This document shows positions 24,798-37,164 of a stretch of DNA of 64,000 nt, piece after piece. Within the stretch, counting starts at the first letter, position 1, and each line of letters opens with the position of its first letter. This DNA is from Cladorhizidae sp. MBARI D1340-BT2 (lineage: Eukaryota; Porifera; Demospongiae; Poecilosclerida; Cladorhizidae). Position numbers and translations under genes: made by a program. Below the pieces are notes generated by a model. The model was not told the DNA's origin, did no database searches, and was given only the letters and a program-made list of their open reading frames with translations. Location: the NCBI GenBank assembly GCA_028752905.1, contig JAQNBH010000133.1:1-64000 (forward strand), given 5' to 3'.

Positions 24798-24859
24798 CTG
24801 TCGTATGTGGACATCTTCAAGAAATACCTCAGCAGTCTAGTCATACCAACTAAGTTGTA
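24798..24859 (-). pseudogene. Tentative upstream GCP3-like exon, copy 1
   Basis: On the minus strand a short frame reads YNLVGMTRLLRYFLKMSTYD and ends at a plausible donor (GACAG then GTGAGC). Its pattern resembles the GCP3 region in which a helix is followed by LRRYLLLGQGD, and its position just upstream of the SPGD exon fits. Two stop codons lie directly before the Tyr and no clear acceptor is seen, so this is weak. Copy 2 has the same stretch at 57910-57983 with a 12-bp internal tandem duplication (TATTTCTTGAAG twice). The plus-strand reading (VDIFKKYLSSL) is an alternative without recognised homology. Confidence 0.3.
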
Positions 24860-24899
24860 TTATCACCTCCTCAATGTCTGTCTGTGTGTGTGAACAAAA

Positions 24900-25458
24900 T
24901 AACTGTTAAAGGTCAAAGTCCTAATTAGGTGGCATGAACATAACTTGACAGAGCATTTCCCAAGTTGACCCTTAGCAAGGGATAAGGTGCAAGGTCAAAG
25001 GTCAACGAGAAGGATCTGTCTTTTAATGACAGTTTTCAAGTTAATCTCTAGCAACCATCAGAGATGTCCCTAGCAACCATAAGCTATGGGATAGCAGTGC
25101 TGTTATTAAATGTAGTCATGAAGAAGGTGCCCCTGTTGCAGGTAGCAAATGTGGGTAGTGCATGATCATGGATTCTGTGCATTGTGCAGCACAAAGCTAT
25201 GCTGCCAGTTTGCCCAGACCCTCTCCATGTGTGCATATTGAGAGGTAGGCTGGAGTGCCTAGAGCAACACATCAACCAACAAGTCTACTACTTTAGCCAC
25301 CCTTTACCAGTATTAGATCAACTCAATCACAGACTTGCTTCTTCACCAGCATTGCAGGAGAGTAAGCCGTCACTAACCCATGTAGCGTTAAGTTTCACCT
25401 TGTGGCCTGTCCAACTTCAGTGACAAAGATTTTAAACGGCAACCACAACGAAGTCACA
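24900..25458. other. Unique DNA at the right end of duplicate copy 1
   Basis: Non-repetitive DNA shared with copy 2 (58025-58571), with point differences and small indels. A plus-strand stretch at about 25190-25245 is bounded by TTGTGCAG and GAGAG-GTAGGC, as a small exon could be, but I recognise no protein. The two copies stop matching at about 25458 and 58571, the right edge of the duplication. Confidence 0.6.
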
Positions 25459-26167
25459 AATTAGCGTTTCACCGTTTAGTTCCGTCACTGTAAGCCCAAT
25501 TGAGGAACGACCCTTTACCTTGCCACACCCTCGACTACGCTATGACTTATGACTCGAAGTTCGGCAGTGAAGCAGGCTATTATTTTGATTCTTTTGCTCA
25601 GGAGGCGTAGGAGGAGGAATAGGAGAAGGCAGAACAGAGTGTGGGTACGTCCAATATAGTCAATTGGGGTTAAAAAAAAGCCGTTTCCCTTAACTTTAAC
25701 TTTTAAGAGCCAGAGTAAAGGATTTACTAAAAACACATGTGCCATCCTCTAGTACTTTACTATCAAATGATGACTACATAAATTAAAAATATATATCCCA
25801 TGTCCTATAATGAAATATTAATAAAAATATGGTGGGGGTTTTTTACCCCATGAAAGGGGTAAAAAAAGCCGGTTCGGGGTTAAAAAAAACCCACCCCTTT
25901 AAAAATATCCTAAACGGTAAAATCAAATGTAAATACTTCAATATTTTAATATTTTAATCAATTGAATCTTTTTTCATTAAAATTTGTTCAAATACTACAA
26001 TATATAGTACAATAATGGTTAAAAGTTGGGTTTTATTGCATTTTCTTAAAGAAAAATACTTGAAATTGTTTATCACTTTTGCTTCACACTCGAACTTCAG
26101 CAGTGCATTCCCTCGACTAACTGTTTCCACTACTGGCTGAACAGGGCCATACATGCAACGATCCACT
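25459..26167. other. Unique AT-rich DNA with hairpins
   Basis: No gene is recognised. Around 25840-25895 there are alternating runs (GGGGTTTTTTACCCC, GGGGTAAAAAAAGCC, GGGGTTAAAAAAAACCC) that can pair as hairpins with stems of about 11 bp. A similar GGGGTTAAAAAAAAGCC lies at about 25667. The remainder is AT-rich with scattered stops. Confidence 0.6.
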
Positions 26168-28946
26168 ACTACTAGGTATATAACCATACTAGGTGTATAA
26201 ACATGCTAGGTGTATAACCATGCTAGGTGTATAACTATGCTAGGTGTATAACCATGCTAGGTATATAACCATGCTAGGTGTATAACCATGCTAGGTGTAT
26301 GACCATGCTAGGTATATAACCATGCTAGGTATATAACTATGCTAGGTGTATAACCATGCTAGGTGTATAACCATGCTAGGTGTATAACCATGCTAGGTGT
26401 ATAACCATGCTAGGTGTATCACCATGCTAGGTGTATAGCCATGCTAGGTGTATAACCATGCTAGGTGTATAACCATGCTAGGTGTATAATCATGCTAGGT
26501 ATATAACCATGCTAGGTGTATAACCATGCTAGGTGTATAACCATGCTAGGTGTATAACCATGCTAGGTATATAACCATTCTAGGTATATAACCATGCTAG
26601 GTGTATAACCATGCTAGGTGTATAACCATGCTAGGTGTATAACCATGCTAGGTGTATAACCATGCTAGGTGTATAACCATGCTAGGTATATAAACATGCT
26701 AGGTGTATAACCATGCTAGGTGTATAACCATGCTAGGTGTATAACCATGCTAGGTGTATAACCATGCTAGGTATATAACCATGCTAGGTGTATAACTATG
26801 CTAGGTGTATAACCATGCTAGGTATATAACCATACTAGGTGTATTACCATGCGAGGTGTATAACCATGCTAGGTGTATAGCCATGCTAGGTGTATAGCCA
26901 TGCTAGGTGTAATACCATGATAGGTATATAACCATGCTAGGTGTATAACTATGCTAGGTGTATAACCATGCTAGGTGTATAACCATGCTAGGTGTATAAC
27001 CATGCTAGGTGTATCACCATGCTAGGTGTATAACCATGCTAGGTGTATAACCATGCTAGGTGTATAACCATGCTAGGTGTATAACCATGCTAGGTGTATA
27101 ACCATGCTAGGTGTATAACCATGCTAGGTGTATAACCATGCTAGGTGTATAACCATGCTAGGTGTATCACCATGCTAGGTGTATAACCATGCTAGGTGTA
27201 TAACCATGCTAGGTGTAATACCATGATAGGTGTAATACCATGCTAGGTGTATAGCCATGCTAGGTGTATAACCATGCTAGGTATATAACCATACTAGGTG
27301 TATTACCATGCGAGGTGTATAACCATGCTAGGTGTATAGCCATGCTAGGTGTATAGCCATGCTAGGTGTAATACCATGATAGGTATATAACCATGCTAGG
27401 TGTATAACTATGCTAGGTGTATAACCATGCTAGGTGTATAACCATGCTAGGTGTATAACCATGCTAGGTGTATCACCATGCTAGGTGTATAACCATGCTA
27501 GGTGTATAACCATGCTAGGTGTATAACCATGCTAGGTGTATAACCATGCTAGGTGTATAACCATGCTAGGTGTATAACCATGCTAGGTGTATAACCATGC
27601 TAGGTGTATAACCATGCTAGGTGTATCACCATGCTAGGTGTATAACCATGCTAGGTGTATAACCATGCTAGGTGTAATACCATGATAGGTGTAATACCAT
27701 GCTAGGTGTATAACCATGCTAGGTATATAACCACGCTAGGTGTAATACCATGATAGGTGTAATACCATGATAGGTATATAACCATGCTAGGTGTATAACT
27801 ATGCTAGGTGTATAACCATGCTAGGTGTATAACCATGCTAGGTGTATAACCATGCTAGGTGTATCACCATGCTAGGTGTATAACCATGCTAGGTGTATAA
27901 CCATTCTAGGTATATAACCATGCTTGGTGTATAAACATGCAAGGTATATAACCATGCTACATAGGTGTATAACCATGCTAGGTGTATAACTATGCTAGGT
28001 GTATAACCATGCTAGGTGTATAACCATGCTAGGTGTATAACCATGCTAGGTATATAACCATGCTAGGTGTATAACCATGCTAGGTGTATAGCCATGCTAG
28101 GTGTATAACCATGCTAGGTGTATAACCATGCTAGGTGTATAACCATTCTAGGTATATAACCATGCTAGGTGTATAAACATGCAAGGTGTATAACCATGCT
28201 AGGTGTATAACCATGCTAGGTGTATATCCATACTATTTGTATAGGTGTATAACCATGCTAGGTGTATAGCCATGCTAGGTGTAATACCATGATAGGTATA
28301 TAACCATGCTAGGTGTATAACTATGCTACGTGTATAACCATGCTATGTGTATAACCATGCTAGGTGTATAACCATGCTAGGTATATAACCATGCTAGGTG
28401 TATAACCATGCTAGGTATATAACCATGCTAGGTGTATAACCATTGTAGGTGTGTAACCATGCTAGGTGTATAACCATGCTAGGTATATAACCATGCTAGG
28501 TGTATAACCATGCTAGGTGTATAACCATGCTAGGTGTATAACCATGCTAGGTATATAACCATGCTTGGTGTATAACCATGCTAGGTATATAACCATGCTA
28601 GGTGTATAAACATGCTAGGTGTATAACCATGCTAGGTGTATAACCTTGGGTATATAACCATGCTAGGTATATAACCATACTATTTGTATAGGTGTATAAC
28701 CATGCTAGGTGTATAGCCATGCTAGGTGTAATACCATGATAGGTATATAACCATGCTAGGTGTATAACTATGCTACGTGTATAACCATGCTAGGTGTATA
28801 ACCATGCTAGGTATATAACCATGCTAGGTGTATAACTATGCTACGTGTATAACCATGATAGGTATATAACCATGCTAGGTATATAACTATGCTACGTGTA
28901 TAACCATGCTAGGTGTATAACCATGCTAGGTATATAACCATGCTAG
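26168..28946. repeat. 17-bp minisatellite with a 459-bp higher-order segment, about 163 copies
   Basis: The unit is CCATGCTAGGTGTATAA, 17 bp, with variants such as ATATAA, CACCAT, AATACCATGATAGG and AACTATG. A variant string beginning CATACTAGGTGTATTACC recurs at 26831 and 27290, exactly 459 bp (27 units) apart. Related blocks continue downstream, showing block duplication. The right third is more degenerate, with indels. It is not coding because the period is not a multiple of three. Confidence 0.95.
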
Positions 28947-29229
28947 AGGCATGTTTTGTCAGAAGATGCATGTTAAAACATCCAAGGCAGGACCCTCCTC
29001 TGTTTGGCAGACTCACACAACTAATTTTTAAAAATCAAAAGCTGTAAATTGGTTTGTAGCTTGTCAAAGCTAACAGTTGTGATTCGAGTGAAACCAAATT
29101 TCAATAACTAAAGTGGTTGATGAATGGCAACGTGCTGTATTTGATTACGCGCAAAAAATATCATTTTATATGAATACAATGAAGTACATTGGTACATATG
29201 GAGAGAGAAGGTTATATTCCAATAACGTG
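28947..29229. other. Unique DNA between the 17-bp array and the piggyBac remnant
   Basis: AT-rich, with no repeat and no recognised gene. It may include the 3' flank of the piggyBac-like element, but no terminal inverted repeat could be assigned by eye. Confidence 0.5.
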
Positions 29230-29231
29230 AC

Positions 29232-30478
29232 TATAATTTGTTTTTGTGCCACAATAGGTAGCAGTCGGTGCTCGCAATTCCAGTGTGGAATAGCCATATG
29301 TCACAATCCTGTCAGTACCACTGGCTGTCCGATCTCTTTTGTTGCTGGTAGCAGTAAGTGCAACGTCCTCGACTGCTCTTCCCAGAGGTTACAGGGTTCT
29401 TTATTGGGAAGTGGAGGAAAGGAAGACTCTTGATAATGGAGCCACACCCAGCTCTGCGTCGGCTACAATAACTTCCAATTATCTCCTTGGCTAACTGAAT
29501 CCTGAACTTCTTGATCGTAAGTTCACTTCCGCTTCCTGACCATCCTTTGTGTAGAATGAAGGCGTTTGTTATGGCCACATCGATCAGAAAGTTAAATATG
29601 TCTTTGTAGCTTTTCACCCTGCACCTATAATATCCTCTGATCTGATCCCCTCCTCCCATGTATTTATTGTAGGACTGGATAGCTAAGGGGCAGCTTATTT
29701 CCTCTCTTCTGCCATTGTTTGTATGCCGCCGAATGACTGAGGTGACGCTCTTGGGGTCGCTGTTGGTGTACATAATCATGACGATTTTTCGTTCCTGCCA
29801 TGCATTTGCACACACTTTTCCACATTGCGTGGTTAGTGACTGGCCCCTAAAAATGTTTAGAAGTTCATATAATGAGTATCTCATAGTTGTGGTAAATAAC
29901 ATGCATGAACTGATATACAACCCCAAAATGTTTGTGGCATAACACTAACTTGTGTTAATCTAGTGCACATTTTACCTTTTCTTGAATTTGCCTTTCTCCA
30001 GCTCCTCGGGTAAACCACGCCTGTCTTTCCTGGCTGTCCCACATCCATAACTCCCTCTCCTCTCCAAATCAACCAACAGACTATGTGAGGTAAAAAAGCT
30101 GTCAAAGTACACGTGCATGTGCCACTTGCCCTGTAGGTCCTCAGTTAGTTCCTTGACCACTCTTGCCCCCAAGTGGTGTTCAACTGCACCTTTCTTTTTA
30201 CCCATGTAAATCTCTGTGTGAAAAAACCATTTCGGCTATCAGCCCGAACCGACACCTTGATTCCTCCTTTTGATGGGTTTCAATGGCATGTATTGCTTCA
30301 GTGATGAATGACCTTGAAAGTTGATCATAGCCTCATCGATTGCAATCTCGCAGTTCGGCCTGTATATTGATGAAAAATTGTGTTGAAAATGGCTGACAAG
30401 AGGTTGGATTTTCCCCAGCCTGTCATAATTTTCACTGCCCCTTGGGGAAAGTGAACTAAGCCTCATAGACACATATGA
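29232..30478 (-). pseudogene. piggyBac-like transposase, decayed
   Basis: Read from 30478 downward, the pieces follow the piggyBac transposase order. RLGKIQPLVSHF is followed by CEIAIDEAMINF (first catalytic Asp) and SLKQYMPLKPIKR. After two frameshifts (near 30265 and 30225) come KKKGAVEHHLGARVVKEL and VYFDSFFTSHSLLVDLERRG (second catalytic Asp). An intron-like gap at about 29849-29973 has a GT donor after AAGAAAAG and a TTTTTAG acceptor. Then come AWQERKIVMIMYTNSDP and PLAIQSYNKYMGG-GDQIRGYY. In piggyBac the MGG is normally followed by VD carrying the third catalytic Asp, and that residue is missing here. The Cys-rich tail RGRCTYCYQQQKR meets a TGA near 29310, then QDCDIWLFHT. The N-terminal DNA-binding part is not recognised. 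The element is dead. Confidence 0.85.
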
Positions 30479-31755
30479 TGTACTAGGCCACAGAGCGACT
30501 TAAGCTGAATTAAGCAACCGAGACACTTATACTGATCTAGGCAACAGAGATACCTCTGCGGGGAAACAGTTGCATTTTTTTTAAACTTATGGTTAAAACT
30601 TTAGAGCTCCGTAGATTCTGCAAACTTCATGGTATGGACTTCATATATAGATCAAAAGAGAGGTCTCTCTGTGTGCTCTCTTTTGATACTAAAATATGTT
30701 TCATAGGTATCACTATGGGCAAGTTACTAGACCCAAAAGCGGAGGGACCTCAAAAACACGAATGTCAAAAACCTCAGCCTAAATAACTCCAGATTGCTAA
30801 GTGCTAAAAATTTGAAATTGGTACCAGTGGCCAGAGGAAGCCCTGGGCTATTCAATGACCTTTTTCATTAGGCATTGAAATGTACCGCCTCTTTTCCCCA
30901 AAACCACTCCCCCCTTTTCAACTAGACATCGTTTGCAGAGCATGGAGACTGATAGATGGTATTTCTTAGCTGTAGCCTTGACAGATGCTTCTGCTTCCAC
31001 TTCTCCAATAGCCTTACTAACAGAAGCTACACGTGTAAGAAAAGAAAAAAGGCATTTATTAACATGACAAATATATATATATTGTTAGACTCTTCTAGTA
31101 CCACACACTATCTTAGACCTAACTCAACCTCACAATGCCCACCCAGCTATCTTGCCTGAGAATCCCAGAGATATATGCTGCCACCAGAGTTAGTGAAGTC
31201 TTATTATTCTCCAAACACCAGAAACACAAACATCAGAAGTGAACAATCAGGACTAACTAATTGTTATATGCCCAGCTCTGTCTGTTCATTCTGACCAATC
31301 AAATACATACAGCTAGGCATAGAGCATGTGGCTTCAAATATAATCATAAATGTAGTGAATGGGGGTGGTGGGGAAAAAACCCACACACATGGGGTCAATA
31401 AAAACATTTTTTATTGACCCCCCCCCTGTAGCTAAAATGAGTGTGGTGATAAAAAACATGCTTGGCTTTAGAATGTTAATGGTCTGATTTAACTTTGCCT
31501 TAGATGGCTGAGAGACTACTTCCTTAGGAGTATTTGGTGCAGCGAAAACGTTGTGCGAGACAACGAAATTACTAAGAATTGAAAAAACCCTGAAAGTTAC
31601 TTTTCATGTAGTTGTTTCAGCTTTCTCTTCAGTATATAAATCATAAAAGTGTAAATTTAACTCCACTGGGTATAAATATTCTACACAACCAAGCGAACGT
31701 ATGGAAGATCAAATGTTAAAAAAAAATGTGACTGGTGGGTGGAGGGCTGTTTTTT
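30479..31755. other. Unique AT-rich DNA with a perfect hairpin
   Basis: No gene is recognised. At 31391-31421 the sequence GGGGTCAATAAAAA is followed after a 3-base loop by its exact complement, a 14-bp perfect stem next to C- and G-runs. The stretch 30640-30690 contains ATCAAAAGAGAG and CTCTCTTTTGAT, another short inverted repeat. The rest is simple AT-rich sequence. Confidence 0.6.
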
Positions 31756-32036
31756 TCACTGACCTGCTATATCTGACCTGCTATAACATTGCATGTACAC
31801 ACAGCTAGGGACCACCATCACTGACCTGCTATAACACTGCATGTACACACAGCTAGGGACCACCATCACTGACCTGCTATAACACTGCATGTACACACAG
31901 CTAGGGACCACCATCACTGACCTGCTATAACACTGCATGTACACACAGCTAGGGACCACCATCACTGACCTACTATAACACTGCATGTACACACAGCTAA
32001 GGGCCACCATCACTGACCTACTATAACACTGCATAT
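31756..32036. repeat. 48-bp tandem repeat, about 5.5 copies
   Basis: The unit contains CACTGACCTGCTATAAC, ACTGCATGTACACACAGC and TAGGGACCACCAT, 48 bp. The last two units have CTACTATAAC and a GGGCC variant. The minus-strand open frame is a repeat artefact. Two further copies of the same unit lie 2 kb away at about 33993-34100. Confidence 0.93.
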
Positions 32037-33992
32037 ACAGTGGACCTGATGCAAGATATCTTGCGATCTGCAGGCCACATTATACGCTGTATTTCTTCTT
32101 CAGTCTTGACTATGCTGCAGTAAAACTTCCATACATGTGTTTCGCTGCTGCATATTGGGTGACAATCTTCTTTTGTTCTCTATTTTTAACCCTCTCCCCG
32201 GTGACTTTATTTTGGGAAAGAAAAAAAAATGACATGGATGAACGTATCTCAACAAGGGTTGACTAAAGTCCATAGCAACCATATTGTATCCAGTAGCCCT
32301 TGTTATAACCAACATTGTGGTTACCAACTGTTGCCATAGTTACAAACCACAATGTGGTCAATCCAATTATAAGTTACTAGAGAGGAGAATTGTTGGAAAT
32401 AGACACAGCTACAGTTAAAAATTAATATAAAATCTGGAATGCAATAGTACCTAGCAACCATATATTATGGGATAGCATTATTGTTGATAAACATGTGGTA
32501 ATTTTTGTGAAAAACACACACTGACCACAAAGTATGAATATGATTATGGATTTAATCAATATAAGAACATTGATTATATATAATTTTTGCCTAAATATTT
32601 TTGGTTGTATTTCAAACAATGTGGTTAGGATGTTGTGACCACATGCAATGAATATGATTGTGTATTTATAAACATAATATTGCTTCTAACGTTTTTTTAC
32701 ATAAATATGTTTCTATTACTTGAAACAATGTGGTCAAATGCTTGTGACCACATTCTGACCATAGCATATGAATATAATTATGCTTGTTTATCAACATAAA
32801 ACATTGTTTATGATGATAAATGCATTTTTTTATAATTTTGACCATAATGATAATAATGATATATAAAAAAATTATAATAAAAAAATAAAAATAAAAAATA
32901 ATTTAAAAAAACAACTTTAAACATGCTGAATACAACTATGAATATTATTATGCTTATTTATCAATACAACAGATCCCAGTTGAACACGGACCTGAGATAC
33001 AAAGCTGCCTCCTCCAGGATAGCAACCCAGTGAGCATCATACTCCAAGAGACATTTTAGGTGCACTGTCTCCATACCATAAGAACATTGCTTATAATCCT
33101 GAGTATATTGTTTACATACATATTATTTGACACAATGTGACTATTTATATATATATATATATCACAATGTTACTATTATTATTTATATATATATGACACA
33201 CTGTAATGGATTTGGCTTATTGAGAATGAACATAATTCAATAACTTATAGCCATTTTGCCAAGGAACTAGCGTCTCTTGTTACCATCGAGCACCACGAGG
33301 AGGTATGGCTATATTGCCCGACACACAACACACACATAAAACACATAAATCATATCACAACAACAACAAAATTAAAAAATCACATTACACATTGTGTGCA
33401 GAAAAGCATGTTGCTGCAACATGATGCACTTTCAATGTGCGACATACAATGTGTAGACAAAGAGTAAGACAACAAATATAACGCATATAACAGTTGGAGA
33501 TGTAGGACCTGGTACCTTTGTGTACATGTAATGTGTTGCACATGACTCCTCTTTTGACCAACTATATACCAACCACTGAGTCCAAGTGGTATCTACTAGA
33601 TGGGTGCGCCAAAGAAGTAGGTGCAGGACATGTAATGGAGCTAAGTGGACTGAATCGAGGAACAGCAGAAGAAACAGAAGAAACAAGAGCAGCAGTACTG
33701 GCAGCAGAAGTACCAGGAGTGGAAGCACCACCAGCAGAAGTACCAGAGGTTCCAGTATGAGACCTTAGTTTCTCAGTGGCCACTGGTCGCGACGCCACGA
33801 CGATCATTGCCTCAGGAAGGCATTCCTCGTATAGTAACTGATGGATAACGGACTTGATTTCCTCTTGGGGATGGAATTAGTCTAATCCGTCAAGTATAAA
33901 TCTCAGAGTATATGACTGGCTGAAGAAGATCCCAGTGAGAGTATATGCCTGGCTGAAGAAGGTCTCAGAGTATATGACTGGCTGAAGAAGGT
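32037..33992. other. Unique AT-rich DNA with simple repeats
   Basis: No gene is recognised. There are repeated short motifs AACAATGTGGTCA and TATGAATAT between about 32260 and 32960, a TATA run at about 33150-33195, an A-rich run at about 32860-32910, and three imperfect copies of GAGTATATGACTGGCTGAAG at about 33905-33990. The minus-strand frame at 33432-33731 is Leu-rich low-complexity sequence opposite a GAA/GCA-rich tract and is not convincing. Confidence 0.6.
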
Positions 33993-34100
33993 GCTATATC
34001 TGACCTGCTATAACACTGCATGTACACACAGCTAGGGACCACCATCACTGACCTGCTATAACACTGCATGTACACACAGCTAGGGTCCACCATCACTGAC
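33993..34100. repeat. Second locus of the 48-bp repeat, about 2 copies
   Basis: CTGACCTGCTATAACACTGC and its following sequence repeat the units at 31756-32036 closely, with one GGGTCC variant in the second copy. It lies directly after the GCTGAAGAAG short repeat. Confidence 0.9.
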
Positions 34101-35150
34101 ATTAGTTTCAGACATATTCATTCTACAGAGGCTGGAATTGCCCTGAACTCCTTAACTTGGAGAACTTGTTCTACAATAAGTTATTTTGTTGGAATTGTGT
34201 TGAAGACATAGTGCAACAGAGTTATGTTACACTATATATCATCTTTGCTAATTACTCCAAATTATTGTGCTCTTGAAAAAGTGCTTGCTCCAGGATGAAT
34301 TATTTTACTGCAAAGTATTTACATGCATAGCATGATAGAGTGAACTATTTATATTTAGCTAACTGGGTAGCACTGATTTCCTTCACTCTTAAAAAATTAG
34401 AAGCTCTAGGATAGATTTCTTTCCAATTTTTTGTTGCAGGCTAAGTGACAGAGATGCTGCACAAACATCCTGGAATTTTTCCGACTGATTTCTTTCTCTC
34501 ATGAACAATTAGTTGCTTTAGAATGGATAATCTTGCTCTGAATATGCAGAATGCTATGCTCAACTGGAATTGCTCCAAATATTTTGGCTCATGAAAAAGT
34601 AGTTACTCAAGTTTCATGCAGCATTAGGAGGAATTTCACTTTATGCAAAGTAAATTTCAGGATATTTTTCATCTTATTATTAGGAACACATGTATATATG
34701 CAAGTAATAATTATATGGAGTACATTAAGCTAGGCCAAACCAGCTTATAAACTGTAACCTTATAAACTGTAACCTTAAACCAAATTGTCGAAATGATAGA
34801 CAGATTACCTTGTTCCGCGTGTCTAATGAACTGACAGTAGAGCTACCTCAGAAGGTCTATTCTAAAGCAGTCCTGCACCGCAGAATGGTGCCTAGTGAAA
34901 TGTTGTATATAGTCCTAGCTTAGTCTGTAGCAGACACTGAAGCTAGTCTACAGTTGCTTCTATGGTCAGCTTCATCAGCTCCTCTATTCCTTCAGAGGCT
35001 TGCATTAGTATCGAGGACCTTTCGCTGAAGAACGACATGAATGGCCAAGAAGCGCGAGGCTGCCAAACAACGAACTAGCAGGAGCATGAAGCTGTACTTG
35101 AAGCCTGAGGCTGGAGAATGACCGCGTGAACAAGGGCGAGATAATTGAAC
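34101..35150. other. Unique DNA upstream of the LINE fragment
   Basis: AT-rich to about 34740, then a GC-richer stretch that may be decayed LINE sequence. The peptides are interrupted and I could not assign a reverse transcriptase domain. Confidence 0.5.
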
Positions 35151-35151
35151 C

Positions 35152-35598
35152 ATGCATGGTCAGGAAGGTGTGCGGCTGCAATTTCGACTGAGGACTGGGT
35201 TGTTAGAGGATAAGAAGGGATGTGGGATAGTTAAGGATGAGAGGTGTATAATGTGTGATAGTGGAGCAGGGGAAGATATGGAACATTTCTTGGTGACATG
35301 TGGGGAATTTGAGAGGGATCGGCTGACTGATGGATGAGGTATGCAGAATTATAGGGGCAAGACACAGTGGCTGGATGAATTTAGAAGCGTGAGCAAGGAT
35401 GGAAAGGTGGCATTGCTTTTGGGGAAAGATGTGGAGGGAGTAAGTGATGCATTGATGGAGGAGGTGGGCGAGTGTGTTATGTATTGGGTAGGGAAGTGGT
35501 GGCAGAGGAGAAAGGATCTGTTGTATGGTGAGCTGAGGAATGATCTTTGGTCCCCTCCCGTCCCCCCCTCCTTGAGCAGCGGGACACTCGTAACATAA
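35152..35598 (+). pseudogene. Non-LTR retrotransposon (LINE) ORF2 tail, zf-RVT type
   Basis: The frame from 35152 reads VRLQFRLRTGLLEDKKGCG, then ERCIMCDSGAGEDMEHFLV ending in TCGEFERDRL. This Cys-x2-Cys-x9-His-x4-Cys arrangement is the zinc knuckle found after the RT domain in many LINE ORF2 proteins. A TGA at 35335-35337 interrupts it. In the same frame the family pattern resumes with WLDEFRSVSKDGKVALLLGKD, VGECVMYWVGKWWQRRK and a natural stop at about 35598. No endonuclease or reverse transcriptase domain is recognised upstream, so this is a 5'-truncated, dead copy, the usual outcome of LINE insertion. The exact clade is not determined. Confidence 0.8.
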
Positions 35599-36927
35599 TG
35601 TTGTGGATAATTTTATTAATTAAGTACTGTTGACTTATTTTTTTAAATATAGATTGTTATTAGGTTAGTTACTAAATAGTTCCACACTGTGCTGTAATAT
35701 ATATGTGATGACCTTAACAGGCTCAGCAATAGCAAAATTAAATCATTGAACTGCGAAAAAGTTTGAAATGCGAAGAAAAAAAGATTCCTCGCCGTTGGAA
35801 TGGACTTGTTAAATAACGGTTGGAACGACGTTGCGCCAACGGAATATTAACGCAACAGAACCAGAACTTATTTTTGGCTCCTACTATAGCTCTTGTTTTT
35901 CACCTCAACAGAGCTGATATAAATGTGCTTAGCTCTTGTTTGCTCTCCTCATCAGAACTGATATAAATGTTTGTAGCTCTTGCTTGCTCACTTCAACAGA
36001 ACTGATATAAATGTGCTTAGCTGCTCATCTCAACAGAGTTGATATAAATGTGCATAGTCTGATAAACTTAAGAGTGAAAAACTTTTCAGAACTGCTAAGG
36101 ATGCAGCTTTAAGGGGGTCCACTACACAAAAAAACACCCCAAAAAACCCAATTTCTCTCTGCTTCAGAATTTTTATTTGAAATCTTGTATGATGTGTACC
36201 TATACACAGACCTACCTTCTGGTGCTGTGCCAACTAACCAGCTCTAACTGATCCGGACTTAGTGAACATTTAAGATTTCATGAGTATGGTCATATTTGGA
36301 GATTGTATACTTTGGGATTTCACAACTTACAACTTACCACAGGGGAAATTAAACATAATATAACATTGATTAAAAAAAAAAATAGTGTGATCATGGATTT
36401 AAAAAATTAAAAAATTCTATTGCAATTTCTTGGTAGCATTTTCATTGTTTTTTTTGTACCTGTTTTTTTGGTACCTGTTGACATCATACTCGAGCTCTGG
36501 AGAGGAAACAGAATCTAGACCATACCATAAAAAAACACGAGAAGTGGTAATACATATACATACCAAAAAAAATCAAGAATAGGGAGGGGAAGTTTCTGTC
36601 CCAGGCCGCTTCCTAGGGGGGTGACCAGAATCACTGGTTTGCTTCCCTTGTCGGTCTCCGCGGCCATTGAAACTAACTATTACATGAAGCGTCTTCTTCG
36701 CGTTTCTTTCCCATGAATCAAATCTTTGAACGGAGTACTAAAGTTAGTATAAGTCCAGAATGTAGCATCCAAATCTTCTCCAATTTGGAAGGCAGCATCT
36801 TGCATGTACTGTCATCATATTTTGGGGGGGAAACAACCAAAAAATTGGGGTACTGTATATAGTGGACCCCTTAAAGAAGTACTGCTTTAGCAACTGTTTC
36901 ATGTGGTGTAAATCTAGGTCACATTAA
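35599..36927. other. Unique AT-rich DNA with a short 43-bp repeat
   Basis: At about 35890-36056 there are four imperfect copies of a roughly 43-bp unit with AGCTCTTG and ACTGATATAAATGTGCTT. The rest is AT-rich, with a GC-richer patch at about 36590-36670. No gene is recognised. Confidence 0.6.
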
Positions 36928-36949
36928 ATGACTTGCAAATTTATTCTCA

Positions 36950-37164
36950 TATGCCAATCTTTCTGCAAACTTAGAGTTGAGCTAGTGACATCTGCTCTAT
37001 CTTGTGCCTCATATGGTGTTTTACTTCATGTCTTTTCTGTCGGTTTAAATCTTCCTCCTCTTCAAATATTTCATGCTGCCATGGTTGGAGATAGAAGTCT
37101 AGGTCATTTTAAAATATGTAGTAGTCTTGCTGCTGAAGCATGTATGTTTCAGACAGCTCTATGA
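36950..37164 (+). other. Unrecognised open frame leading into the 34-bp array
   Basis: After a possible acceptor (TGCAAACTTAG at about 36975) an open frame reads LVTSALSCASYGVLLHVF, then LPPLQIFHAAMVGDRSLG, then SLAAEACMFQTAL and a stop at about 37164. The composition looks more protein-like than the surrounding DNA. I recognise no family. Its last codons lie within the first unit of the 34-bp repeat, so it may be the remnant of a mobile element or an exon from which the array grew. Confidence 0.3.

Noticed and set aside
33432..33731. Leucine-rich membrane protein on the minus strand
   Set aside because: The frame is the complement of a GCA/GAA-rich low-complexity stretch. No start context or homology.
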